Source of the DNA: Lachnospiraceae bacterium
Lineage (GTDB): Bacteria; Bacillota; Clostridia; Lachnospirales; Lachnospiraceae
Length of the DNA: 43,891 bases
Direction: 5' to 3'
Assembly: GCA_031272985.1 (NCBI GenBank)
Contig: JAISSU010000009.1
Span: 1 to 43,891, forward strand
Both the position numbers and the translations under genes were made by a program. Below the pieces are notes generated by a model that made no database searches, was not told the DNA's origin, and saw only the letters and a program-made list of their open reading frames with translations. Below are positions 1 to 7,381 of the stretch, one piece after another. The stretch's first letter is position 1, and every line of letters starts with the position of its first letter.

Positions 1-11
1 AAGGAGACATT

Positions 12-270
12 ATGCCTTTTACCATCGTCCGTCAGGACATCACGAAAATGAAGGTTGACGCTATCGTCAATGCCGCGAACACCGACTTGGCTATGGGCGG
101 CGGCGTTTGTGGAGCGATTGCTTCATGATGCCTATACTAATAGTCTGAAACGAGCGGTGGAGAATAATTGCGAAAGCATCGCGTTTCCACTGATTTCAAG
201 TGGTATCTACGGATATCCAAAAGTCGAGGCACTGCGTGTTGCGACAAATGCTATTCAGGATTTTCTGGAC
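12..270 (+). pseudogene. macro-domain (ADP-ribose hydrolase type) remnant
   Basis: Translation from the ATG at 12 gives [20 protein letters not shown], then [16 protein letters not shown], the typical start of a macro domain with its ADP-ribose-binding Asn and Gly-rich loop. It stops at 126-128. From about 112, in a different frame, the C-terminal half of the same family appears (NSLKRAVENNCESIAFPLIS, SGIYGYPKVEALRVAT). Roughly 55 central residues expected in the family are missing and the halves are out of frame, so the gene is broken. Family members remove ADP-ribose or O-acetyl-ADP-ribose groups. A good Shine-Dalgarno (AAGGAG) lies at 1-6. The recognisable part fades after about 270. The first 46 bases recur at 2114-2159. 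Confidence 0.8.
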
Positions 271-386
271 GCAATCGGAAGGACGATTCATAAAATAGGC
301 AACGCTCGGAGCAATCGTGGGCGACATACCAGTTCAATTGGCAAATATCTGACAGAAACGAAAAAATATCAGCGAGGTGATATGTA

Positions 387-1022
387 GTGAACAAAGATCC
401 GTTTAAGGAATATATCAAAGAATCTGAGCCTGACAAGCGTGATAAAAGCTATGCTTGGCATACGGCAATCGGCCTGCAGGCGGTTGACGGTCTGAAAACA
501 TCGGAATATCTTGTGAATACGGCTGTTCGCAACGTTGAGGGCGAGATTTCTTTTGATGAAGCAAATGCACTCTTGCAGAGTTATTATGAGCAAAATCCCG
601 CCCGTGACGAGAATGACCGCACCGAGGAAGCGGATAAGGTTTCGGCCAGAATTGCTGCGCTTCTTTCAGAGAAGGCATTCAGCTTTACACCGAATGAGTA
701 TATCTCCATCCACCGTAAGCTTTTTACAGGTATCTTTTCTCATGCCGGACGTATCCGGGATTATAACATCACCAAGAAGGAATGGGTGCTTGACGGTGCT
801 ACGGTGGTTTACGGCAGTGCCACAGAGATTAAGACGACGCTGGATTACGATTTCTCTGAGGAGAAAAAGTTCTCCTACAAGAATCTTTCAATGGATGACA
901 TTATCCACCACCTTGCCGTGTTCATATCCGGGCTGTGGCAGATTCACGTCTTCGGTGAAGGCAACACCAGAACGACAGCAGTATTCTTCATCAAGTACCT
1001 GATTGCGGAACGCCATCTGTAG
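387..1022 (+). CDS. Fic-domain protein, C-terminally truncated
   Basis: Fic enzymes transfer AMP (or another nucleotide part) onto hydroxyl groups of target proteins. The Fic motif HVFGEGNTR is at residues 187-195, with the catalytic His followed by F, the acidic residue, GN and R; T replaces the usual G or K before the Arg. The N-terminal helical part and the flap hairpin (YNITKKEWVLDG) look intact. The protein ends 16 residues after the motif (KYLIAERHL, then stop), whereas relatives carry roughly 60-80 further residues, so the last helices are missing. Start is GTG at 387, overlapping the stop of the upstream reading frame and preceded by GAGGTGA. It may be inactive or unstable. No clear inhibitory (S/T)xxxE(G/N) motif was identified. 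Confidence 0.8.
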   Translation: MNKDPFKEYIKESEPDKRDKSYAWHTAIGLQAVDGLKTSEYLVNTAVRNVEGEISFDEANALLQSYYEQNPARDENDRTEEADKVSARIAALLSEKAFSFTPNEYISIHRKLFTGIFSHAGRIRDYNITKKEWVLDGATVVYGSATEIKTTLDYDFSEEKKFSYKNLSMDDIIHHLAVFISGLWQIHVFGEGNTRTTAVFFIKYLIAERHL

Positions 1023-1052
1023 CAGGCTGTACCGCCAATGCATTGTTTCCTA

Positions 1053-1088
1053 TTGACATTGTACCGCATATGCGCTATACTGCGTATA
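1053..1088 (+). promoter_or_regulatory. promoter and palindromic operator of the toxin-antitoxin pair
   Basis: TTGACA at 1053-1058 and TATACT at 1076-1081 are separated by 17 bases, close to consensus. The -10 is part of a perfect palindrome TATACTGCGTATA (1076-1088), and GCATATGC (1067-1074) lies in the spacer. Autorepression by RelB-type antitoxins through palindromes over their own promoter is well known, so this is the likely operator (inference). Confidence 0.7.
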
Positions 1089-1111
1089 CTAAACAGATGG
1101 GAGGACGCAAA

Positions 1112-1387
1112 ATGAGAGCTCAAACCACAACAAACGTCAGCATTCGTATGGATACGAAACTTAAACGGGAGGCCGAGGAACTCTTCAGTGACCTCGGAAT
1201 AAATATGACCACGGCAATGACCATGTTCTTAAAGCAAGCGGTCATAGTCCAGGGCATTCCGTTTAACGTTAAGCGCAGGACTCCGAACGCCGCGACGCTC
1301 AATGCGATTGACGACGTCAACAACGTGCGCGGTATGAGCCGCACGTTTGACAGCGTCGCCGACCTAATGGAGGACTTGCGTGCTTAA
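1112..1387 (+). CDS. RelB/DinJ-family antitoxin
   Basis: A 91-residue protein with the ribbon-helix-helix start of the RelB/DinJ family (TNVSIRMDTKLKREAEELFS, then DLGINMTTAMTMFLKQAV). The N-terminal part binds DNA and represses the operon; the C-terminal tail (SVADLMEDLRA) should wrap and neutralise the toxin. The start at 1112 is chosen because GGGAGG lies 7-8 bases upstream; a longer reading frame to 1043 would cover the promoter. It overlaps the toxin gene by 8 bases, which suggests translational coupling. Unlike its neighbours on both sides it looks full length. Confidence 0.88.
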   Translation: MRAQTTTNVSIRMDTKLKREAEELFSDLGINMTTAMTMFLKQAVIVQGIPFNVKRRTPNAATLNAIDDVNNVRGMSRTFDSVADLMEDLRA

Positions 1388-1652
1388 GCCGCGTTATTCA
1401 TCCCAGTTCAAGAAGGACTTCAAAACCGTTGAAAAACGCGGCTACGACATCTCGCTGTTTGAGGAAGTCCTCGTTATGCTGGTGAATGAACAGCCGCTAC
1501 CAGAAAAATACCGCGATCATCTGCTGGCTGGAAACTTCAAGGGTCACCGTGAGTGCCACATCACTCCTGATTGGCTGCTTGTGTATAAAATCGAAAAGAA
1601 GATTCTGACGCTATCCCTCACCAGAACAGGCACGCACAGCGATATTTTCTGA
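1380..1652 (+). CDS. YafQ/RelE-family mRNA interferase toxin
   Basis: A 90-residue RelE-superfamily toxin of the YafQ branch, expected to cut mRNA in the ribosomal A site. Visible family features are the basic N-terminal YSSQFKKDFKTVEKRGYD, the KYRDHLLAGNFKGHRECHI core with its conserved His residues, DWLLVYKI and the C-terminal RTGTHSDIF; the final HSDIF matches the YafQ family ending. Start is GTG at 1380 inside the end of the antitoxin gene, with GGAGGA upstream. Length is normal. Activity is inferred from family. Confidence 0.87.
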   Translation: MLKPRYSSQFKKDFKTVEKRGYDISLFEEVLVMLVNEQPLPEKYRDHLLAGNFKGHRECHITPDWLLVYKIEKKILTLSLTRTGTHSDIF

Positions 1653-1672
1653 TCGTCAGAAATAATCGATCT

Positions 1673-1711
1673 GCGCGGCGTTGAATTTGCCGCCGCGCCC
1701 GCTGCGTTTTT
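1673..1711 (+). terminator. terminator of the toxin-antitoxin operon
   Basis: GCGCGGCG (1673-1680) pairs perfectly with CGCCGCGC (1691-1698) around a 10-base loop. A T run (1707-1711) follows 8 bases later, farther than ideal, so efficiency is uncertain. It also lies just past the end of the minus-strand gene at 1715. Confidence 0.55.
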
Positions 1712-1714
1712 GTT

Positions 1715-1903
1715 TTACTTCTTACTCCCCTTATACTTAGCTACGGCAAAGATGATAAATACTAAGATGAGCAGGATCCCGGCGGCGATTAAGATGCCCG
1801 GTACTACGCTCACACTTGCGGCGAGCAGCACTACTCCGAGAATGTCTAATACTATGCCGATAATAAGAAGCGGCAATAGCTTTCCAAAATACGCGTTATC
1901 CAT
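1715..1903 (-). CDS. small two-helix membrane protein, unknown function
   Basis: A 62-residue protein with two hydrophobic stretches (about residues 8-28, LLPLLIIGIVLDILGVVLL, and 35-54, PGILIAAGILLILVFIIFAV) and a basic tail KYKGSKK. The start is supported by a strong GGAGGTGGGG site 5-13 bases upstream on the minus strand. I do not recognise a named family. It is oriented against the toxin-antitoxin pair and ends close to that pair's terminator hairpin. Confidence 0.6.
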   Translation of the reverse strand: MDNAYFGKLLPLLIIGIVLDILGVVLLAASVSVVPGILIAAGILLILVFIIFAVAKYKGSKK

Positions 1904-2124
1904 GATTCCCCACCTCCATTCTGCGCCGATTATACCTCATAACCTGTAATTTTGCATCATTAATTCTCACGCACAATATCTAATACTCGAACGTGATTTT
2001 AGCTGTGATTTTCGGTTATTAATGCTATAATAAATCCGTACACATTAGCACTTTTTAGTGCGTGAATTTTAAAGGAAACTGCGTCCAACTTTACACACAG
2101 AAACAGATATTTTAAGGAGAAATT
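1904..2124. other. intergenic region before the second macro fragment
   Basis: No gene is seen. It holds the ribosome binding site of the small minus-strand gene, a possible -10 (TATAAT near 2025-2030) for the fragment starting at 2125, and a small hairpin GCACT-TTTT-AGTGC near 2048-2061. No convincing -35 was found. Confidence 0.4.
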
Positions 2125-2225
2125 ATGCCCTTTACTATCGTCCGTCAGGACATCACGAAGAGGAAATCAAACGGCAAATCGGGAACAGCTATGATTTGAT
2201 TAAGCCGAAAGTGAGGGAGAAAAAG
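2114..2225 (+). pseudogene. macro-gene 5' fragment fused to the tail of another gene
   Basis: Bases 2114-2159 repeat bases 1-46 with three mismatches, including the ribosome binding site and [12 protein letters not shown]. Directly after this, in another frame (from 2160), the translation is [20 protein letters not shown], which resembles the C-terminal end of MmcQ/YjbR-family DNA-binding proteins (xxSYDLVxxxLxxK). The join around 2159-2160 therefore looks like a deletion that fused the start of one gene to the end of another. The MmcQ assignment rests on a short tail and is tentative; the repeat is directly visible. Confidence 0.6.
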
Positions 2226-2594
2226 ATGAATAACAACGAGCGCATCTACAAAATGCCGTTTTCCGATGTGTATCCGTTGCTCGTGCAGAAAGCGGAGCGC
2301 AAAGGGCGGACAAAAGCCGAAGTTGACGAAATTATTTGCTGGCTGACGGGTTATAACGAGAGCGGCTTGCAGGCACAACTTCAAAGCCGCGCCGACCACG
2401 AAACATTCTATGGCGAGGCCCCGCAAATCAACCCCAACGCCGCGCTTATCAAAGGTGTAATTTGCGGACACCGCGTTGAGGAGATCACCGACCCGCTGAT
2501 GCAGAAAATCCGCTGGCTTGATAAGCTCGTAGACGAATTGGCGAAAGGGAAAAGTATGGATAAAATCCTGCGGAGGTCAAGAAAAACTGGTTGA
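2226..2594 (+). CDS. DUF2200-family protein
   Basis: A 122-residue protein matching the DUF2200 family across its length: [20 protein letters not shown] at the start, [17 protein letters not shown], the [20 protein letters not shown] core and [20 protein letters not shown] near the end. The ATG at 2226 is preceded by GAGGGAG; the longer reading frame from 2196 is the tail of the fragment upstream. Function is unknown in the family. The last residues (RRSRKTG) may be altered, because another gene tail begins in a different frame at 2573. Confidence 0.8.
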   Translation: MNNNERIYKMPFSDVYPLLVQKAERKGRTKAEVDEIICWLTGYNESGLQAQLQSRADHETFYGEAPQINPNAALIKGVICGHRVEEITDPLMQKIRWLDKLVDELAKGKSMDKILRRSRKTG

Positions 2595-2656
2595 ATATGA
2601 AGGGTGTGGATTATTCCTACTATTACGAGCAGGAAGACACTGTCGTCGAAGGATAG
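2573..2656 (+). pseudogene. short C-terminal gene tail of unknown origin
   Basis: The frame beginning GAG at 2573 reads [20 protein letters not shown] then EDTVVEG and stop at 2654-2656. It has no start and overlaps the end of the DUF2200 gene in another frame. Its Trp- and Tyr-rich composition looks like real coding sequence, so I read it as the end of a deleted gene. I cannot name the parent family. Confidence 0.35.
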
Positions 2657-2687
2657 ACTTAAAGATGATTTGAAAGGATTGATAATA

Positions 2688-3272
2688 ATGCCTACCCCTC
2701 TTTTGGAAATGACACTCGAAGAACTCTGGCAGCTTTTTCCCATTCAGCTTTCGGAGCATAATGATGACTGGGCGAATTGGTATGAAGAAGAGAAAGTAAG
2801 GCTTTTGTCTCTTCTTGAAAATTACATTGCTCGTATTGACCACATTGGTTCTACATATGTAAAAGACCTTTTGGCAAAGCCTATCATTGACATTCTTCTT
2901 CAGGTAAATACTAATGCTGATATTAGTGCCGTTAAGGAAATTTTGTTATCAGATGGCTGGCTTCTCATGGCAGAAAATTCGAATTATGGAGAGTTAGATT
3001 TGAATAAAGGATACACGCCGGAGGGTTTTGCTAAAAAAGTCTATCACCTACATGTACGTAGAGAAGGCGATTGGGATGAATTGTATTTCCGTGATTACTT
3101 GGCAATTCATCCCGAGGCGGTGGCAGAGTATGCTAAATTGAAACAGAGTCTGCTTACGAAATATGAGCACAATCGTGACGCCTATACGGAAGCGAAGACT
3201 GATTTTGTGAAATCATGTACTGAAAAAGCGAGAGCACAGGTTAATATCAACTCCATATTGCCGAAATATTAA
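2688..3272 (+). CDS. GrpB/UPF0157-family protein
   Basis: A 194-residue member of the GrpB (UPF0157) family, a nucleotidyltransferase-fold group of unknown substrate. Characteristic features are EMTLEELWQLFPIQLSEHND, the conserved RIDHIGSTYVKDLLAKPIID block with HIGST and KPIID, and the LHVRREGDWDELYFRDYLAI stretch. The ATG at 2688 has AAAGGA 9 bases upstream; the longer frame from 2604 lacks a site and overlaps the upstream fragment. Length is normal for the family. It stands alone between two broken regions. Confidence 0.85.
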   Translation: MPTPLLEMTLEELWQLFPIQLSEHNDDWANWYEEEKVRLLSLLENYIARIDHIGSTYVKDLLAKPIIDILLQVNTNADISAVKEILLSDGWLLMAENSNYGELDLNKGYTPEGFAKKVYHLHVRREGDWDELYFRDYLAIHPEAVAEYAKLKQSLLTKYEHNRDAYTEAKTDFVKSCTEKARAQVNINSILPKY

Positions 3273-3340
3273 TAATTTTGTATAATGATAAATAGAATCC
3301 AATGCGTTTTCTCGTTTTTTAAAAAAAGGAGATGATTGCC

Positions 3341-3502
3341 ATGAAGAAGCTCAGTAAGAAGCAGCTCATTATCGGAGGTTTTCTGATTGTAGTAGGTCTT
3401 TCGTTGCTGTGCTTTTTTCTTGTCAGGACTTATCGAAGAGCACACGCGGAAAATGAGCTCAAAAAAGAATTGGATGAATTTGACAGCCGTGCTCAAAACT
3501 AA
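3341..3502 (+). CDS. 53-residue single-pass membrane peptide
   Basis: The translation starts MKKLSKKQLIIGGFLIVVGL and continues SLLCFFLVRTYRRAHAENEL, giving one membrane helix at about residues 9-28, followed by a charged, probably helical, tail (ENELKKELDEFDSRAQN). AAAAGGAG lies 9 bases before the ATG. It may be an intact small protein, or the N-terminal signal/anchor of a larger decayed gene, since remnants of a secreted glycanase follow. No family recognised. Confidence 0.5.
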   Translation: MKKLSKKQLIIGGFLIVVGLSLLCFFLVRTYRRAHAENELKKELDEFDSRAQN

Positions 3503-3624
3503 TTACGAAATGGTATTGATCTGGTTGCGCTTAAGATCTCTTGGGACACGGTGGATGAAAAAGACTATTTACATATAGATGTCGATGGTTATAATCGGTT
3601 CCAGTCTCTCGTCTGATGAATTAT

Positions 3625-3847
3625 CTAACGATAAATGGGAATTGGTTTATACATATGACCCGAAAGACTACGGCGGAGTTAATAATCCGGATGTCTGGCC
3701 TTTTAATAAGGAATTCGTCTGATCATTAATCTTGCATATGGAGGTGATTGGGCAGGTGCGCAAGGGCTGGATGATTCGGCACTGCCGGCATATATGTATA
3801 TTGATTATATAAGAATATGGCAGGAAAGGCAGGATGATGAAAATTAA
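3625..3847 (+). pseudogene. C-terminal remnant of a GH16-family glycanase
   Basis: One frame reads KWELVYTYDPKDYGGVNNPD then VWPFNKEFV and stops. After a frame change at about 3720 the translation is IINLAYGGDWAGAQGLDDSA then LPAYMYIDYIRIWQ, stop at 3845-3847. The blocks WPF-(x)-(L/I)INLA-GG-W-G and MYIDYIRIWQ are the hallmark C-terminal strands of GH16 beta-glucanases. The catalytic ExDxxE region, expected about 100 residues earlier, is absent. This is therefore a broken tail, closed by its own terminator at 3851. Confidence 0.7.
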
Positions 3848-3850
3848 ATA

Positions 3851-3881
3851 CCCCAGCCACAATTCCCGGCTGGGGCTTTTT
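3851..3881 (+). terminator. terminator after the GH16 remnant
   Basis: CCCCAGCC (3851-3858) pairs with GGCTGGGG (3868-3875), followed by CTTTTT (3876-3881). It is still perfect although the gene before it is decayed. Confidence 0.85.
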
Positions 3882-4145
3882 CCCCTCGAAGGGGGGTAAG
3901 GGGAAACAAAGTCGTATGAAATAAAGATCTTAACCTGTTTCCTTGTTTTCGGTTTTTGCGTTACGAGAGGAGGAAGCCCACTGTATTTTGTCGTTAATAT
4001 TCTAGTATTGTTTAGCGGGCTCCCATTCCCGCAACTTAGGTTGGCAAGGGTATATCATTTATTTCGAATGTAGGATAACATGAAATTTTGTCGCAAACAT
4101 CACCCTGTTTTTAATAAAAAAAATAATTTTTTGTATTTTTTTCGA
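3882..4145. other. intergenic region upstream of ilvN
   Basis: No gene is seen. There is a GCGGG/CCCGC hairpin (4015-4032) and an alternative pairing of AGCCC (3975-3979) with GGGCT (4017-4021), which exclude each other. Bases 4089-4105 are an exact inverted copy of 13418-13434. The ilvN promoter lies downstream of all this, so these elements would not be in an mRNA started there. No T-box motif was found. Confidence 0.5.
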
Positions 4146-4174
4146 TTGACAACAGGAAAAAGATACTATATGAT
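4146..4174 (+). promoter_or_regulatory. promoter of ilvN-ilvC
   Basis: TTGACA (4146-4151) and TATGAT (4169-4174) are 17 bases apart. A start near 4181 leaves a leader of about 60 bases, which is too short for classical attenuation. Confidence 0.75.
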
Positions 4175-4242
4175 GAGAAAACAGAACGCGTTCGGTTTAT
4201 TTTGAAGCAGTTTTCTTTCGATGGTGCTAATAGGAGGATGAT

Positions 4243-4740
4243 ATGCAGTGTGTATTTTCTTTAATTGTCGATAATACCCCCGGCATCTTGAGCCGCATAG
4301 CCGGGTTATTCAGCAGACGTAATTACAATGTTGACAGCATTACTGCGGGAGTTACCGCAGATCCGAGGTTTACGCGCATTACCATTGCGGCGAGCGGGGA
4401 TGAGGATATTCTCGAACAGATTGGAAAACAGGTCCAAAAGCTTGAGGATGTCATTGATTTAAAGGTTTTAGTACCTAATCAGTCGGTTTTTCGTGAGCTT
4501 ATTCTGGTAAAGGTCAGAGCAAACGCGGCGCAGAGGGCAGAGATAATAGCGGTTTCCGAGATTTTTCGTGCAAAGGTCGTTGATGTCGAGGATGAATCAA
4601 TGACTCTGGAATTGACAGGGAATCAATCTAAATTAGAAGCGTTTCTTCATTTACTATATGGCTATGAGATTTTAGAGCTTGCCCGTACAGGTATCACGGG
4701 GTTGCTTCGCGGCAGTAAAAATGTAACATACATAGATTAA
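4243..4740 (+). CDS. ilvN: acetolactate synthase small (regulatory) subunit
   Basis: The 165-residue regulatory subunit of acetohydroxyacid synthase, which raises activity of the catalytic subunit and confers feedback inhibition by valine in branched-chain amino acid synthesis. The N-terminal ACT domain (residues about 1-75) opens CVFSLIVDNTPGILSRIAGL and continues FSRRNYNVDSITAG; the C-terminal domain holds RELILVKVRAN and ends TGITGLLRG, all typical. The site AGGAGG is 6 bases before the ATG. The catalytic subunit gene (ilvB) is not in the window; ilvC follows after 136 bases. Often called ilvH in related genomes. Confidence 0.95.
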   Translation: MQCVFSLIVDNTPGILSRIAGLFSRRNYNVDSITAGVTADPRFTRITIAASGDEDILEQIGKQVQKLEDVIDLKVLVPNQSVFRELILVKVRANAAQRAEIIAVSEIFRAKVVDVEDESMTLELTGNQSKLEAFLHLLYGYEILELARTGITGLLRGSKNVTYID

Positions 4741-4835
4741 GATATTAAAGGACTTGTCACGGAAACCATAATTATAGAAGAAACAGACATTGAAGATATG
4801 GGATATGCAGATATAGGATAGTATGAGAGGAATCG

Positions 4836-5890
<1,055 letters not shown>

Positions 5891-6145
5891 TAAAATGCAA
5901 TTAGTAATTGTAACTATTATTGTGTCAGGAATGTGAAACTTTGTTAAGAAACCTTGACAGTGGAAATGCAACGTAATACAATGACAACATTCAGAGGGAA
6001 ACCGCTGTATGTTGTCGTTTGTGTTTATTTGGACACTAAATAAGGCATTTGGCGAAATGCATGGTTATACAGCCGCTGAAATTGATTTATTTAATAAGGG
6101 AAAATCAATAAAACCGAAATTTGTTACAAAAATGTTAAATAAATG
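5891..6145. other. intergenic region after ilvC with attenuator-like hairpin
   Basis: No gene is seen. AATGACAACAT (5980-5990) pairs with ATGTTGTCGTT (6009-6019), an 11-bp stem with one G-U pair around an 18-base loop. It is followed by TGTGTTTATTT, so it is a probable but imperfect terminator for ilvC. The rest is AT-rich with no other clear signal. Confidence 0.5.
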
Positions 6146-6174
6146 TTGCAGAAACATTTCGGGTGTGCTATAAT
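6146..6174 (+). promoter_or_regulatory. promoter of the NlpC/P60 pair
   Basis: TTGCAG (6146-6151) and TATAAT (6169-6174) have a 17-base spacer. The transcript would begin near 6181 with a leader of about 95 bases. Confidence 0.7.
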
Positions 6175-6275
6175 GACATCAATCCAAGAGGGGATTGCTG
6201 ATAGAAATAGCTAAAAATACGCAATAAACATAGTTATTTGAGGGAAAATAAATAATTGGTTTAGGAGAGGTATTC

Positions 6276-7358
6276 ATGAAGAAAGTTCTAACTTCACTTT
6301 TGTCAATAGTGCTGATATGTGCGATAATTGTTACACCGGTTCTTGCCGATCCGTCTATTGATGAACTGAAAGAAGGAAAAAAGGCGGCGGAGGAAGCCGT
6401 TGCGTCGATGCAGGCGGAATTAACGGAGTTACTAGTGAAACTGGATGAGCTCGAGACCCAGCTTATTGCAAAGGGTGAGGAGATTATTCAGGCGGAGAGC
6501 GACTTAAAGGACGCCGAGGCTGTTGAGAAAGAGCAATACGAGGCTATGAAGCTTCGAATTCGCTATCTGTATGAGTCGGGAGATACGAGTTTTATTGAGG
6601 CTCAGGTTACGGATGCGAAGTACACCGACGAGGGGAGCAAGGCGGAGTATGTCGAAAAAGTTAATACATACGATCGCCAGAAACTGCTTGAATATATTGA
6701 AATAAAAGAACAAATCAAAAGCATGAAGGAACAGCTGGAGAATGAAAAAGCCCAGCTGGAAGATTTACAAACCCAATACGAGAGTAAAAAAGTCGAATTG
6801 GATGACCTGATTGCGAGGAAGCAAAACGAGATCGCGGATTTTGACCAAAAGATTCAGGCTGCGATTGAGGAAGCCGCCAGGCGCGCTGCTGAGGAAGCGG
6901 CGAGACGTGCGGCAGAGGCAGCCGCCAGAGCCGCCGCCGCGAGGGCTGCAGCGAGCTCATCTGGGAATTCCGCAAATGCTTCGGCTGTAGCAGCCGCCAG
7001 TCTTGAATATTCGGGCACGGGTAATACCGAGACCGCCCAGAAGATCATTGACGCGGCGATATCACAGCTTGGTGTCCCCTATGTATGGGGCGGCACGAAA
7101 CCGGGTGTGGGTCTTGATTGTTCGGGACTTACCCAATATTGCCACAGGGTAGCAGGCATCAGTATTCCGAGGACTTCGCAGGTACAGGGCGGAGGAGGAA
7201 AGGCTGTCAGCGACCCGCAGCCTGGAGACCTGGTTTGTTACGGACATCACATTGGTATTTATATCGGCGGAGGAAAGATGATTCATGCTCCGCATACGGG
7301 AGATGTGGTCAGGGTGGCAGCTGTCTACGGACGTCCGTGGTATAGGAGATACTGGTAG
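6276..7358 (+). CDS. secreted NlpC/P60 peptidoglycan hydrolase, copy 1
   Basis: A 360-residue exported protein, likely a gamma-D-glutamyl-diamino-acid endopeptidase that trims cell wall peptides. It has a signal peptide (MKKVLTSLLSIVLICAIIVT, cleavage after VLA near residue 24), then a long coiled coil to about residue 205 (repeated ELKEGKKAAEEA-type heptads), an Ala/Arg-rich stretch and a short Ser/Ala linker, and a C-terminal NlpC/P60 domain. The catalytic Cys is 282 in GLDCSGLTQYC, the His 324 or 325 in GHHIGIYIG, and the third polar residue His 337 in MIHAPH. The coiled coil resembles PcsB/CwlO-type proteins, which are activated by FtsEX; no ftsEX is nearby. A paralogue follows after 23 bases. 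Confidence 0.9.
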   Translation: MKKVLTSLLSIVLICAIIVTPVLADPSIDELKEGKKAAEEAVASMQAELTELLVKLDELETQLIAKGEEIIQAESDLKDAEAVEKEQYEAMKLRIRYLYESGDTSFIEAQVTDAKYTDEGSKAEYVEKVNTYDRQKLLEYIEIKEQIKSMKEQLENEKAQLEDLQTQYESKKVELDDLIARKQNEIADFDQKIQAAIEEAARRAAEEAARRAAEAAARAAAARAAASSSGNSANASAVAAASLEYSGTGNTETAQKIIDAAISQLGVPYVWGGTKPGVGLDCSGLTQYCHRVAGISIPRTSQVQGGGGKAVSDPQPGDLVCYGHHIGIYIGGGKMIHAPHTGDVVRVAAVYGRPWYRRYW

Positions 7359-7381
7359 AATAAGGCACAACGGGGTATGAG

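Noticed and set aside
535-1002. Alternative frame inside the Fic gene
   Set aside because: Arg-rich out-of-frame shadow; the overlapping Fic frame has clear family motifs.
3882-4242. T-box or leucine-type leader peptide before ilvN
   Set aside because: The promoter leaves only about 60 bases of leader, with no terminator or Leu/Val/Ile-rich small frame.
6715-7048. Minus-strand Ala- and Arg-rich reading frames
   Set aside because: They are antisense shadows of the Ala-rich linker of the first NlpC/P60 gene.
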